A DNA stretch of 64,000 nt. It comes from Allobaculum mucilyticum. GTDB taxonomy: Bacteria; Bacillota_I; Bacilli_A; Erysipelotrichales; Erysipelotrichaceae. Below are positions 1 to 7,889 of the stretch, piece after piece; within the stretch, counting starts at the first letter, position 1; every line of letters begins with the position of its first letter. The notes beneath the pieces were generated by a model. It made no database searches. It saw only the letters and a list, made by a program, of their open reading frames with translations, and was not told where the DNA came from. The stretch spans positions 1,860,001 to 1,924,000 of the forward strand of contig NZ_CP078089.1 of assembly GCF_022701195.1 (NCBI RefSeq), given 5' to 3'. The position numbers and the translations under genes were made by a program.

Positions 1-63
1 CTCAAGGCGGCAATGGCCCTTATGGACCGCTTTGACAGGCCTGCTGATGCTTCTATAAAATGA
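1..63 (+). CDS. 3' end of an unidentified upstream gene (partial)
   Basis: Frame 1 is open from the window edge and ends in TGA at 61-63, giving a 20-residue C-terminus ending in DASIK. The stop overlaps the ATG of the next gene as ATGA, the same junction seen twice more in this operon, so a translationally coupled upstream gene is plausible. Too little is visible to name it. Confidence 0.5.
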   Translation, partial: LKAAMALMDRFDRPADASIK

Positions 64-605
64 AGAGAACAATGCGATTCCTTCTGCCGGACCAGTCTGT
101 CCCCTCCTTTGACCAGCTCGATATCCGCTCTCTGAAAGAACAGGGCATTCAGATCCTGTTTGTCGATATCGACAATACGATTTCAGCGTATGCGGATACC
201 GCATGCTCTTTGAGCGCATCCCGTTTTTTAAAGCGGGTCAAAGCAGCGGGGATAGAACCGGTCCTCTTTACCAACAATACGAAAAAACACGTTGACGCAG
301 TCCTTGCCGGCCGTCCGGATACGGATCTGATGACGTTCTGTCTCAAGCCATCGCCCATTGCACTCTTTCGTGCTCTGCGTGTACGCAAACTGCATCCATC
401 GCAGGCTGCAGTTCTTGGCGATCAGCTTTTTACGGATATGCTCTGCGGCAGACTGGCTGGCGCACGCACGATTTTATGCGGGCGTGTGAGCCAGGTCGAG
501 CGCAGGGATACGTCGATCATGCGCTTTTTTGAAAACCTTGCGTATACCCGGATGGAAAAGCAGGGAAAAATCGAACGGAGGGACGGTTATGTCCGAATAC
601 TGTAA
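60..605 (+). CDS. yqeG: YqeG-family HAD IIIA-type phosphatase
   Basis: A 181-residue cytoplasmic HAD-superfamily protein of the YqeG type. Motif I is FVDIDNT (about residues 35-41, the nucleophile and acid aspartates), motif II is LFTNN (about 69-73), and the LGDQLFTDM stretch (about 119-127) is the acidic metal-binding motif IV. Length and motifs fit the family. It opens the conserved Bacillota block yqeG-yqeH-yhbY-nadD-yqeK-rsfS and overlaps yqeH by 17 bp. No Shine-Dalgarno precedes the ATG, but the ATGA overlap with the preceding frame suggests coupling. Its exact substrate is not established from sequence. Confidence 0.9.
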   Translation: MKRTMRFLLPDQSVPSFDQLDIRSLKEQGIQILFVDIDNTISAYADTACSLSASRFLKRVKAAGIEPVLFTNNTKKHVDAVLAGRPDTDLMTFCLKPSPIALFRALRVRKLHPSQAAVLGDQLFTDMLCGRLAGARTILCGRVSQVERRDTSIMRFFENLAYTRMEKQGKIERRDGYVRIL

Positions 606-1671
606 AGGCTGCGGCGTAAAGCTGCAGAGTGAAGATCCAAAAGCGCTGGGCTATGCGCCCTCTGCTGAGTCAGAGTATTGCCAGCGCTGCTATAAAATGC
701 GTCATTACGGCGATGTGACGATCAACATGCAGAAAGGCATTGCGGTCGAGCAGACGCTTGGAAAGATCAATGATCTGGACGGAACAGTGTTCTGGACCGT
801 TGACCTGTTCAATCTGGAGAGCAACCTCGTTCCCCATCTCAATCGCCGTCTGCCGGGCAAGAATATCGTTCTGGTTCTGACCAAGCGCGACGTTCTGCCT
901 TCGACTCTGACCGATGACAAACTCCGCCGGTATGTCAGCCGCCGTCTTGCGGAAGAAGACATTCATGTGGAAGACATTCTGATTGCAGGCTACATGACAA
1001 AAAAATCGCCGAAAAGCGAGAAAATTCTTGAAGAGATTGAAGAGACTGCCGACAGCTTTGGAGAACATAAAAATGTAATTTTCATGGGCATGGCCAACTC
1101 CGGTAAGTCGACGCTTGTCAACCGTCTGCTCGACAGCACGGATCTGACAATCTCACGAAACCCCGGCACGACGCTGGATGTGATTTCCAGAGAATGGAAA
1201 GGCCGTACGCTCTATGACACCCCCGGTCTGGAGAATGACAAGTCGGTTCTTTCACAGCTGCCCACTGATCAGCTTAAGACGGTCATCCCCGTCAAGCCGC
1301 TCAAGCCATGCATCTTTCAGATTTATGAAGATCAGTCTTTTGCGGCAGGCGGTCTTGCCCGCATGGATGTTGTAACATCGGGCAAAGCGAGCGTTGTCGG
1401 CTACTTCTCGCTGTCTCTGCCGCTGCACCGCGGCAAGCTGGCTGATGCGGACCGCCTGTGGAATGAACACCTGGGCGAAATGCTGGCGCCGGCGCTCGAC
1501 TCGTCCATGGATACCATGGCAGTCTGGCATGCACCGAAACTGAAAACCGGTCAGAAAATGGATGTTGTCATCCAGGGCCTGGGCTGGTTCACCGTTTCGG
1601 GCGATATCCGCTCGGTTACGGTTTATGCCCACAAAGGCATCCAGGTTACATTTCGAAAGGCAATGATATAA
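589..1671 (+). CDS. yqeH: Ribosome biogenesis GTPase YqeH
   Basis: A circularly permuted GTPase for 30S subunit assembly, 360 residues. The N-terminal zinc finger has CKGC (about 5-8) and CQRC (about 33-36). The permuted order is visible: G4 TKRD comes first, then the P-loop GMANSGKSTLVNRL (about 167-180), then DTPG (about 209-212). I chose the ATG at 589 because a GGAGGGA ribosome site lies just upstream and MSEYCKGCG is the expected N-terminus. Longer in-frame starts would lie deeper inside yqeG. Its stop at 1671 directly abuts the yhbY start. Confidence 0.95.
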   Translation: MSEYCKGCGVKLQSEDPKALGYAPSAESEYCQRCYKMRHYGDVTINMQKGIAVEQTLGKINDLDGTVFWTVDLFNLESNLVPHLNRRLPGKNIVLVLTKRDVLPSTLTDDKLRRYVSRRLAEEDIHVEDILIAGYMTKKSPKSEKILEEIEETADSFGEHKNVIFMGMANSGKSTLVNRLLDSTDLTISRNPGTTLDVISREWKGRTLYDTPGLENDKSVLSQLPTDQLKTVIPVKPLKPCIFQIYEDQSFAAGGLARMDVVTSGKASVVGYFSLSLPLHRGKLADADRLWNEHLGEMLAPALDSSMDTMAVWHAPKLKTGQKMDVVIQGLGWFTVSGDIRSVTVYAHKGIQVTFRKAMI

Positions 1672-1962
1672 ATGTTAAGCGCACAGAATAAAAAGAAACT
1701 GCGTACAATCGCGATGAGCAAGCCCAGCATGGTTCAGATCGGAAAAGGAAACCTTTCCCGCACTCTGTTTGAGACCATTTCCAATGATCTGGAAGCGCAT
1801 GAGCTTGTCAAAGTGACCATGCAGAAAACAGCGGATCTTTCCGTCCGCGAAGCGGCAATTGAATGTGCTTCGATGACCGGATCAGAAATTGTTCAGATTA
1901 TCGGCCGTACATTCGTTCTTTATCGCAGAAACCCGGATAAGAAAACGGGGCTTCTTGCATGA
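1672..1962 (+). CDS. yhbY: YhbY/CRM-domain ribosome-associated RNA-binding protein
   Basis: A 96-residue single CRM-domain protein that binds pre-50S particles in studied bacteria. The N-terminus MLSAQNKKKLRTIAMS, the central QIGKGNLS (GxxG-type RNA-binding loop) and the end GRTFVLYRRNP match the family over its whole normal length. It begins on the base after the yqeH stop and overlaps nadD by ATGA, so it sits inside one tightly packed operon. Confidence 0.93.
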   Translation: MLSAQNKKKLRTIAMSKPSMVQIGKGNLSRTLFETISNDLEAHELVKVTMQKTADLSVREAAIECASMTGSEIVQIIGRTFVLYRRNPDKKTGLLA

Positions 1963-3008
1963 AGAAGGTCGCGCTCCTTGGCGGCTCGTTTGATCCCGTT
2001 CACAACGGCCATGTCGCCATGGCGGACGCGGCCATCGAGAATCTCGGCGTAGATGAAGTCTGGTTCATCCCTTCGAGAAAAACGCCTTTAAAAAATCACA
2101 TGCTCACCTCTCCCAAGCACCGGCTCAATATGCTTCGAGCCGTATGTCGGGAACATCCGAAATTTAAGATCTGCGATGTGGAACTCAAGCGCAACGCAGA
2201 AAGCTATACAATCGATACCGTCCGGCAGCTCAAAGACCTGTATAAGGACATTGATTTTACCTGGATTATCGGCGCTGATCAGGCCAGACAGTTTCAGGCC
2301 TGGAAAGAACCCGAAGAACTGCTCCGGCTTGTCCGCTTTGCGGTTGCTGACCGGGATGAAAATCTGAAGAATCTGACCCTGCCAGATGGCATGGTCGTTA
2401 TGCCGATGGAACCCGTGGAAGTTTCTTCAAGCGAAATCCGCGACGGAAAAAAACTCAATCTGATGCCTGAATCGGTCAGACAGTACATTCTTGAACAGGA
2501 ACTGTACATGCCTAAATGGATTCAGTGCCAGATGGATCCCAACCGCTTTGCCCATTCGTGCAGTGTTGCCAGACTGTGCCGGGAGCTTGCCCATGCGCAT
2601 GGTCTTGACGAGCACAAAGCGTGGCTGACCGGTCTGTTTCACGATATTGCAAAAGACCTGCCAAAAGAAGAGCAGGCCAAATGGGTCAAAGCCGTTTTTC
2701 CGCCCTCTGCCCTGCAGGAGCACGATGCGATATGGCACGGGTATGCAGGCAGCGAGATTGTAAAACGGGTATACGGCATTTATGACCCGGTTATCCAGAA
2801 CGCGATTTCCAACCATGTCAAAGGAACGAGCTACGATCCGTATGCCATGATAGTCTTTATCGCTGACAAGCTCGACCCGCTGCGCGGCTATGATTCAAGC
2901 GCGCTTTATCAGGCCTGCCTGCACGATCTGTACAACGGATTCCTGCTGGTCAAGGCGGAAAACAAAGCGTATCTGGAAAAGGAGAAAAAGCAGAATGGAC
3001 ATTCTTGA
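1959..3008 (+). CDS. nadD: Fused NadD (NaMN adenylyltransferase) and YqeK-type HD phosphohydrolase
   Basis: A 349-residue two-domain protein. Residues 1-about 190 are NadD, which makes nicotinic acid adenine dinucleotide: GGSFDPVHNGH is the nucleotidyltransferase signature and VSSSEIRDG is the C-terminal ISSS/T-x-IR motif. Residues about 190-349 are a YqeK-like HD domain with HSCSVARL, GLFHDIAKDLP, HGYAG and ADKLDP, the metal-binding H...HD...H...D set. In Bacillus these are separate neighbouring genes; here there is no stop between them. YqeK proteins hydrolyse Ap4A in studied species. The gene overlaps yhbY by 4 bp and rsfS by 14 bp. Confidence 0.93.
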   Translation: MKKVALLGGSFDPVHNGHVAMADAAIENLGVDEVWFIPSRKTPLKNHMLTSPKHRLNMLRAVCREHPKFKICDVELKRNAESYTIDTVRQLKDLYKDIDFTWIIGADQARQFQAWKEPEELLRLVRFAVADRDENLKNLTLPDGMVVMPMEPVEVSSSEIRDGKKLNLMPESVRQYILEQELYMPKWIQCQMDPNRFAHSCSVARLCRELAHAHGLDEHKAWLTGLFHDIAKDLPKEEQAKWVKAVFPPSALQEHDAIWHGYAGSEIVKRVYGIYDPVIQNAISNHVKGTSYDPYAMIVFIADKLDPLRGYDSSALYQACLHDLYNGFLLVKAENKAYLEKEKKQNGHS

Positions 3009-3333
3009 TACCGTACTTCAGGCCATTTCTGAAAAGAAAGGCCACGATATTGAAGTGTACGATACAACAGCCATGACACCGTTCATGGATACGATGATCA
3101 TTGCAAGCGCGGACAATCTCAAGCAGAACAACGCCATTGCACAGAACATCAAAGACCGGCTGTTCGAAGCCGGCTACGACGGGGATTACCGCATGGAAGG
3201 CACATCGGAATCCAAATGGATTCTGGTTGACCTCAAAGATATCGTGGTGCATCTCTTTGCACAGGACGAACGGGCTCTTTATTCGCTCGACCGTCTGTAT
3301 GAGGAGTGCCCGGTAACCCGTTACGAGAAATGA
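2995..3333 (+). CDS. rsfS: Ribosomal silencing factor RsfS
   Basis: A 112-residue RsfS (Iojap/DUF143) protein that binds uL14 and blocks subunit joining under starvation. The N-terminus MDILDTVLQAISEKKG, the DTMIIASADN core and WILVDLKDIVVHLF end are family hallmarks and the length is normal. I start it at the ATG at 2995, preceded by GGAGAAAAAG within the end of the nadD-yqeK fusion. A start further upstream at 2890 would overlap the fusion by over 100 bp. It ends in an ATGA overlap with the methyltransferase. Confidence 0.95.
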   Translation: MDILDTVLQAISEKKGHDIEVYDTTAMTPFMDTMIIASADNLKQNNAIAQNIKDRLFEAGYDGDYRMEGTSESKWILVDLKDIVVHLFAQDERALYSLDRLYEECPVTRYEK

Positions 3334-4067
3334 GTATTTACGAGACCCTCGGCCGCTACTATGATGCGCTCGTCCGCGATGACGGAGCCTCTGATCGCTG
3401 GGTCGAGTGGATCGAATCCTGGAACCCGGGTCCTGAGTTTTTAGAACTTGCCTGCGGCAGCGGAGAAATCACAAAGCGGCTGGCAAAAAAGCACCGCATC
3501 ACGGCACTCGACCTGTCGCAGACGATGGTCGATGAGGCCAGAAGCAAGGCGGAAGCCGAATCGGATCTTCTTCCGTTTTCCTTTGCCCAGGGCGACATGC
3601 GCGATCTGTCCGCCTATGGAGTCTACGATGCGATCGGCTGCTTCTGTGACTCGTTCAACTATCTTGAAGATGAAAAGGAAGTACAGGCTTTCTTTGATGA
3701 AGTATATGCACATCTCAAAGACGGCGGTCTGTTCTTCTTTGATTCTCACAGCATGGACCGTCTTGACGAGTTTGCCGAGGACTATGAAGAAGCCGGCGAG
3801 TTTGAAGACGGAACGCAGGTGCAGTGGATCATCAGTGCCCAGGATCGTCAGATTTATCAGGACTTTGCCTTCTATTTCGACGGCCGCACTGTGGAAGAAC
3901 ACCATTGCCAGACTGTCTTTGCTCCAGAAGAGCTGAAGACAATGCTCGAGAAGAATTTTGAGATTCTCTCGCTTTGCGGCGATTTTGATCAGGATGAGCT
4001 TGAGGATGTAGAAAAGTACTTCTTCGTCTGCAGAGCTAAACCGCATCCTGCAAAGCCGGAAGCATAA
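3330..4067 (+). CDS. YqeM-like class I SAM-dependent methyltransferase
   Basis: A 245-residue Rossmann-fold methyltransferase. FLELACGSGEITKRL (about 31-45) is the glycine-rich SAM-binding motif I, ALDLSQTMVDEA is motif II, and GVYDAIGCFCDSFNYL matches the post-motif region. Its position directly after rsfS corresponds to yqeM in Bacillus. The ATG at 3330 overlaps the rsfS stop as ATGA. The methyl acceptor is unknown. A strong terminator follows, so it is the last gene of the operon. Confidence 0.88.
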   Translation: MSIYETLGRYYDALVRDDGASDRWVEWIESWNPGPEFLELACGSGEITKRLAKKHRITALDLSQTMVDEARSKAEAESDLLPFSFAQGDMRDLSAYGVYDAIGCFCDSFNYLEDEKEVQAFFDEVYAHLKDGGLFFFDSHSMDRLDEFAEDYEEAGEFEDGTQVQWIISAQDRQIYQDFAFYFDGRTVEEHHCQTVFAPEELKTMLEKNFEILSLCGDFDQDELEDVEKYFFVCRAKPHPAKPEA

Positions 4068-4125
4068 AAAGAAGCATAAAAATACGAAAGCATAGTTCTG
4101 CATAAGTACTTTTGAACCGTAAAGA

Positions 4126-4153
4126 AAAACGCGCTGATTGCAGCGCGTTTTTT
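4126..4153 (+). terminator. Intrinsic terminator ending the yqeG-yqeM operon
   Basis: AAAACGCGCTG and CAGCGCG form a stem with loop ATTG, followed by a run of T. Confidence 0.9.
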
Positions 4154-4311
4154 GTATGTGCAAAACAGGCGGCCAGGACTGTTATGGGTTACAATGAGCA
4201 AAAATTACAGGAAATTTTTCTGTATTGCTGAATACAGAAACAAAAAACACAGCTCCGTCTGCCAGGGGAGTATCCTTGAGCAGACCTGAAGCCTGAGAAG
4301 GAGAGAAAACT

Positions 4312-4986
4312 ATGATCGGACTGATTGCCGCAATGGAATCTGAACGCAAAAGCGTAACCGACCGGATGAGCGAAGTCACCGAGTCGGAAACAGCAAGCGT
4401 GAAATTTTATAAAGGAAAGATCGGCAGTGAAGAGGCTGTCGTTGCTCTTTCTGGAGTAGGCAAAGTTTCGGCTGCCATTGCAGCCACCCTGCTCTGCCAG
4501 ATTTTTCAGCCGGATGCACTGATTTCCATCGGCGTTGCGGGCGGATTAAAAAACGAACAGGAAGTCGGCGATCTGGTTCTGTCGGATCTTGCCATACAGG
4601 CTGATTTTGATGTGTCTTTTCTGGATGGTCCCAAAGGAATCGGCAAAGTCTTCCATGCAGACAAAGCCCTGCTTGAACGGGGCACAAAGGCTGCAGAAAA
4701 ATGCGGTCTTCGATGGTCGGTCGGCACAATTGCGACGCAGGATCTGTTTATGGCCGGCGACGAGGACTATGCAAGACTGATGAGCCGTTTTCCTGAAAGT
4801 GCAGCTTCTGAGATGGAAGGCGGCGCGATTGCACAGGTTGCCACCCAGTTCCATCTGCCGTTTCTGATTATCCGCACGCTTTCGGATGTCGTTGTTCATG
4901 ATGACAATCCAGTGGAATTCTCCACATTTGCGGAAAGTTCCTCCAGAAAAGCGGCTGAATTTTTCGAAGTGTTCTGCTCGCTTTAA
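4312..4986 (+). CDS. mtnN: 5'-methylthioadenosine/S-adenosylhomocysteine nucleosidase
   Basis: A 224-residue enzyme that cleaves MTA and SAH, recycling SAM by-products. MIGLIAAMESE, ALSGVGKVSAAIAAT, SIGVAGGLK, SEMEGGAIAQVA and the catalytic TLSDVV (Asp near the end) are the family motifs in order. GGAGAG before the ATG is a clear ribosome site. It appears monocistronic, framed by terminators at 4126 and 5019. Confidence 0.95.
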   Translation: MIGLIAAMESERKSVTDRMSEVTESETASVKFYKGKIGSEEAVVALSGVGKVSAAIAATLLCQIFQPDALISIGVAGGLKNEQEVGDLVLSDLAIQADFDVSFLDGPKGIGKVFHADKALLERGTKAAEKCGLRWSVGTIATQDLFMAGDEDYARLMSRFPESAASEMEGGAIAQVATQFHLPFLIIRTLSDVVVHDDNPVEFSTFAESSSRKAAEFFEVFCSL

Positions 4987-5018
4987 AGAGCACTCTGCAT
5001 GTATTCTGAGCGCAGATT

Positions 5019-5050
5019 ACGGTTTCCCTTTACGGGCGACCGTTTTTTTA
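5019..5050 (+). terminator. Intrinsic terminator after mtnN
   Basis: ACGGT...CCC...GGG...ACCGT pairs into a stem followed by seven T. A second hairpin (GGCCTGC/GCAGGCC) lies immediately downstream at about 5053-5083. Confidence 0.8.
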
Positions 5051-5163
5051 CGGCCTGCTTTTGCAGCGAAAGGCAGGCCTGGACACACCTGCGCCAGAGC
5101 AGATCCATGAGTCAGGACAGATGAAAACAGGAATCCAGACAGTTAAGCAGGTAAGAAAGAGGG

Positions 5164-6642
5164 ATGTGTATGAAGACTGTCAGGCAGGAGGCCCGCAGGC
5201 CGTATGAAAGTATTTTGCAGAATGCCATGCTGGCTTTGTGGGGCATTCTGATTGGAGTAGTTGTTGCCGTACTTGAGGTCATCTTTGAGTACGGCCTGGA
5301 CTGGATGGACCACACGCATGATGGGGCGCCGATTGCATGGCTTGCTCTGCTGCCGCTTTGCGGTGTGGTCGTGCTGTGGATCTTCCGGCGATTTGGCGAA
5401 GAATCCAGAAAAGGAATGCTCCTGATCTTTGAGATCAACCAGGGAAAAGCAGAACGTCTTCCCGGACGCATGGGCTTTCTGATGATGATCTCGACGTGGC
5501 TGTGCCATTTAGTCGGTGCATCGACGGGCAAAGAGGGCGTCGGCATTCAGATTGGTGCGGTTGTTTCCAATCAGATCAGCGAACGTCTGCCCAGGCTGAA
5601 AGCAAAGAAAAGTACGTTTCTGATTACAGGCATGGCAGCTGGTTTTGCCGGATTATTCGGTACGCCGTTTACGGCTGTTGTCTTTTCTCTGGAAGTTCTG
5701 TTCTCGGGCGTTATTGAATTCCGGGCTCTTCTTCCGGCTCTGTTCAGTGCAATGACCGCTTCAACGGTTTCCGGCATCCTTGGCGTTCATAAAGCCTCCT
5801 GGGATCTGGCACAGATGGTTCCGGGGCTGGATGCTGCATCGATTGATGCGCCGCTCTTTGGAAAAATCGTTATTCTTGCCATCTGCTTTGGTCTGCTTGG
5901 CGGTCTGTTTTCCTGGATCCTTCACTTTACGGAACACAAAATCTCCAGTACGTTTGCCAATCATCCATACCGGCGGGTTCTTGTCTGGGGCAGTCTTCTG
6001 AGTATCGCACTCATGCTGGCCTTTGGCGGACGGTACAGCGGTTCGGGAATGAATCTCATCCGCTCTGCTTTTGATGGAGGAAGCGTTCTTCCGTATGATT
6101 TCGTACTCAAGTTTGTCCTGACGGTCTTCTCGCTTGGCGTTGGCATGATCGGCGGAGAAGTCACGCCGCTTTTTGCGATCGGCACATGCGTCGGCTTTAC
6201 GCTCGCTCCGCTGCTTGGCATGCCGGCAGCACTTGGCGGTGCGCTTGGCCTGGCAAGCGTCTTTGCGGCAGGTACGAACACATGGATGTCGGCCATGATT
6301 GTCGGCATGGAGATCTTCGGTTTCTCGTTTTTTCCTTTCTTCTTTATCAGCGTGTCGATTGCGTATCTGGTCAATGGGAATCTTTCCATCTACACAAGCC
6401 AGCGAAAGTTCAATGCAGTCTATGCCGCCAGCGACAGCGAAAGCCGTGAAGCTTTTCTAAAGCAGGCAGAAGAATCGCTGCAGACCGGCATGGCGGAAGA
6501 AAAATGCTCTGATCCGGACAGAACGACTGACCAGAGCAAGGTTCAAAACGAGGTTCGAAACGAAAATGAGAAAGATACCCACAGTATCTTCTCTTCATCT
6601 GGACCGGGAAATGAGTTGAAAACAGGGCACTCTGCGCTCTGA
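5164..6642 (+). CDS. ClC-family chloride/fluoride transporter
   Basis: A 492-residue polytopic membrane protein of the ClC family. STGKEGVGIQIG (about 121-132) corresponds to the GREGP filter helix, and GGEVTPLFAIGTC (about 329-341) to the second filter helix. The classical GSGIP is not visible. The GGEVTPLF form is, from memory, typical of the fluoride-exporting CLC-F branch, so fluoride/proton antiport is possible. No fluoride riboswitch was seen upstream. The C-terminus from about 425 is polar and cytoplasmic, without a clear CBS domain. The ATG at 5164 follows AAGAAAGAGGG; the ATG two codons later is an alternative. Confidence 0.85.
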   Translation: MCMKTVRQEARRPYESILQNAMLALWGILIGVVVAVLEVIFEYGLDWMDHTHDGAPIAWLALLPLCGVVVLWIFRRFGEESRKGMLLIFEINQGKAERLPGRMGFLMMISTWLCHLVGASTGKEGVGIQIGAVVSNQISERLPRLKAKKSTFLITGMAAGFAGLFGTPFTAVVFSLEVLFSGVIEFRALLPALFSAMTASTVSGILGVHKASWDLAQMVPGLDAASIDAPLFGKIVILAICFGLLGGLFSWILHFTEHKISSTFANHPYRRVLVWGSLLSIALMLAFGGRYSGSGMNLIRSAFDGGSVLPYDFVLKFVLTVFSLGVGMIGGEVTPLFAIGTCVGFTLAPLLGMPAALGGALGLASVFAAGTNTWMSAMIVGMEIFGFSFFPFFFISVSIAYLVNGNLSIYTSQRKFNAVYAASDSESREAFLKQAEESLQTGMAEEKCSDPDRTTDQSKVQNEVRNENEKDTHSIFSSSGPGNELKTGHSAL

Positions 6643-6662
6643 AATCCGGACAGAAAACAAAG

Positions 6663-6728
6663 AAAAAGAATCAGAATGTCGGAAATGGGATGACCTGGGG
6701 GTCATCTTTCGTCAGTCTGATTCTTTTT
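6663..6728. terminator. Bidirectional terminator between convergent genes
   Basis: AAAAAGAATCAGA pairs with TCTGATTCTTTTT around an inner GATGACC/GGTCATC hairpin. A-tract and T-tract flank both sides, serving the ClC gene and the minus-strand DUF3267 gene. Confidence 0.85.
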
Positions 6729-6750
6729 TATTCTTCATTCTGTTTTGGAT

Positions 6751-7374
6751 TCAGGATTCTGGTGTGTCTTGGTGCGGGATTTGCGGCAGGTCGACGGGTT
6801 CATAGAAGCGCTGGACTGGACCGTCATCAAGCATGAGGGTTTTGGGATTGTTGTAGCGAAAAGCCAGAAGCCATGTATCGTAGATATCTCCGGCACATCC
6901 GCCTAAATGGGCGGTAAGGAGCAGGACGAAAATCATCTTCCAGGAAAAGGATGGAACAAATGCGATCAGCAGGCCAAAGACGATGGAGTAGACCAGCAAG
7001 GGTGCAACAAGCGCTTCAATTGCGGTTTTTCGTGAGACATAAATACCCGGAACGCCGCACCAGGCGATGAGCCCGTCAAAGCCAAAGCACAGCTTATGAC
7101 CGGTGCGCAGACTGTAGACAATGCCGTGCGTCAGTTCATGGAGAATGATGTACACGATATACAGGCTAAAGAAGACCGCAATGATAAAGAAGGTCTGTGA
7201 AAACTCCATTCCCCGTTCCGTGACGGCATAGGAAACCCAGAAGTACGCGATCAGAAGAGGGATCGAAGCAAACACATTGAGAAGGATAGAGGCTTGTCTG
7301 TTGTTTTTTAAGTCGACGATTCCAGCTTGTGCATAGCCATCGGGCAGGGAATCATAAGAAGTTGGTGTTTTCAT
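6751..7374 (-). CDS. DUF3267 putative membrane zinc protease
   Basis: A 207-residue membrane protein with several hydrophobic segments and a zinc-metalloprotease signature HELTHGIVYS, the HExxH zinc site of the DUF3267 (PF11667-like) zincins. Substrate unknown. I start it at ATG 7374 (MKTPTSYDS) rather than the longer frame from 7488. A TATACT -10 box lies only 7 bases before this ATG, and the longer N-terminus would be encoded across the promoter and next to the terminator of the upstream RNA. The gene is therefore a candidate leaderless mRNA. Confidence 0.8.
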   Translation of the reverse strand: MKTPTSYDSLPDGYAQAGIVDLKNNRQASILLNVFASIPLLIAYFWVSYAVTERGMEFSQTFFIIAVFFSLYIVYIILHELTHGIVYSLRTGHKLCFGFDGLIAWCGVPGIYVSRKTAIEALVAPLLVYSIVFGLLIAFVPSFSWKMIFVLLLTAHLGGCAGDIYDTWLLAFRYNNPKTLMLDDGPVQRFYEPVDLPQIPHQDTPES

Positions 7375-7381
7375 AATTCTC

Positions 7382-7387
7382 AGTATA
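7382..7387 (-). promoter_or_regulatory. -10 box of a candidate leaderless promoter (DUF3267 gene)
   Basis: TATACT on the minus strand, 7 bases before the ATG, with no Shine-Dalgarno between. Confidence 0.6.
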
Positions 7388-7468
7388 CAGCATGAAAAAT
7401 GCACAAAAATGAAGATTTCCGGAAATCGTCCGGAACAGAACGGCTCTGCTTGACTGCTGACTTTTCCA

Positions 7469-7660
7469 TAAAAAATAAGCCGGATCATTATGGCGATCCG
7501 GCTCGAAGGAAAAATTGAAATGACTGCCGCCAGGTCCCCGAAACCGGCGGCGTTTACTAGAGCAGACGGGATGGCGCAGCAGATTCTTTCTGGCGCTTTC
7601 TCATAACGAGTTCCTGTCTGCGAGGTTAACCCGAAAAAATTGTAAACAGAATGCTTACGA
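7469..7660 (-). ncRNA. Candidate structured RNA of about 190 nt with its own promoter and terminator
   Basis: On the minus strand a promoter (7666-7694) is followed by about 190 nt with strong pairing. GTTTAC pairs with GTAAAC, and inside it GCAGAC pairs with GTCTGC. GCGCCAGA folds back on TCTGCTGCGC, then GCCGCCGG pairs with CCTGGCGGC. The end is an intrinsic terminator GCCGGATC/GATCCGGC plus TTATTTTTT (7469-7502). No reading frame of note lies in it. I could not match it to 6S, SRP, RNase P, tmRNA or a known riboswitch. The gene downstream has its own promoter, so an independent small RNA is more likely than a leader. Confidence 0.6.
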
Positions 7661-7665
7661 TTCCA

Positions 7666-7694
7666 ATTCTAGCGTCTGAGGGAATATCCGACAA
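7666..7694 (-). promoter_or_regulatory. Promoter of the structured RNA
   Basis: On the minus strand, TTGTCG (7689-7694) and TAGAAT (7666-7671) are separated by exactly 17 bp. The -35 box sits in the loop of a perfect GGGAATA/TATTCCC inverted repeat (7680-7704). Confidence 0.65.
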
Positions 7695-7779
7695 GGCTAT
7701 TCCCAAAACGGACAAATCTTCCTCCATTCATTTGCCGGAATAAGCGATTTTATTCTTCATACAGCCAAAGACGCCCCGA

Positions 7780-7800
7780 TTTCACGGTGATACAGTGAAA
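7780..7800 (+). promoter_or_regulatory. Palindromic candidate operator upstream of the esterase gene
   Basis: TTTCAC-N9-GTGAAA is a perfect inverted repeat. It overlaps a TGA-TACAGT extended -10-like element, placing a possible repressor site on the esterase promoter about 90 bp before the ATG. Confidence 0.45.
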
Positions 7801-7889
7801 CAAATTCAGAATCAGGCGCTCTTCTGGCAGCCATAAACAGCAGAGATTCCAGGCAGAGCGCCATTCAGTCAGAAGAGGAAAAGAGAAAG

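Noticed and set aside
7469-7660. 6S RNA or c-di-AMP (ydaO) riboswitch
   Set aside because: Size resembles 6S and GTTAACCTCG resembles part of ydaO, but the 5' and 3' ends do not pair as in 6S and the other ydaO core elements are missing.
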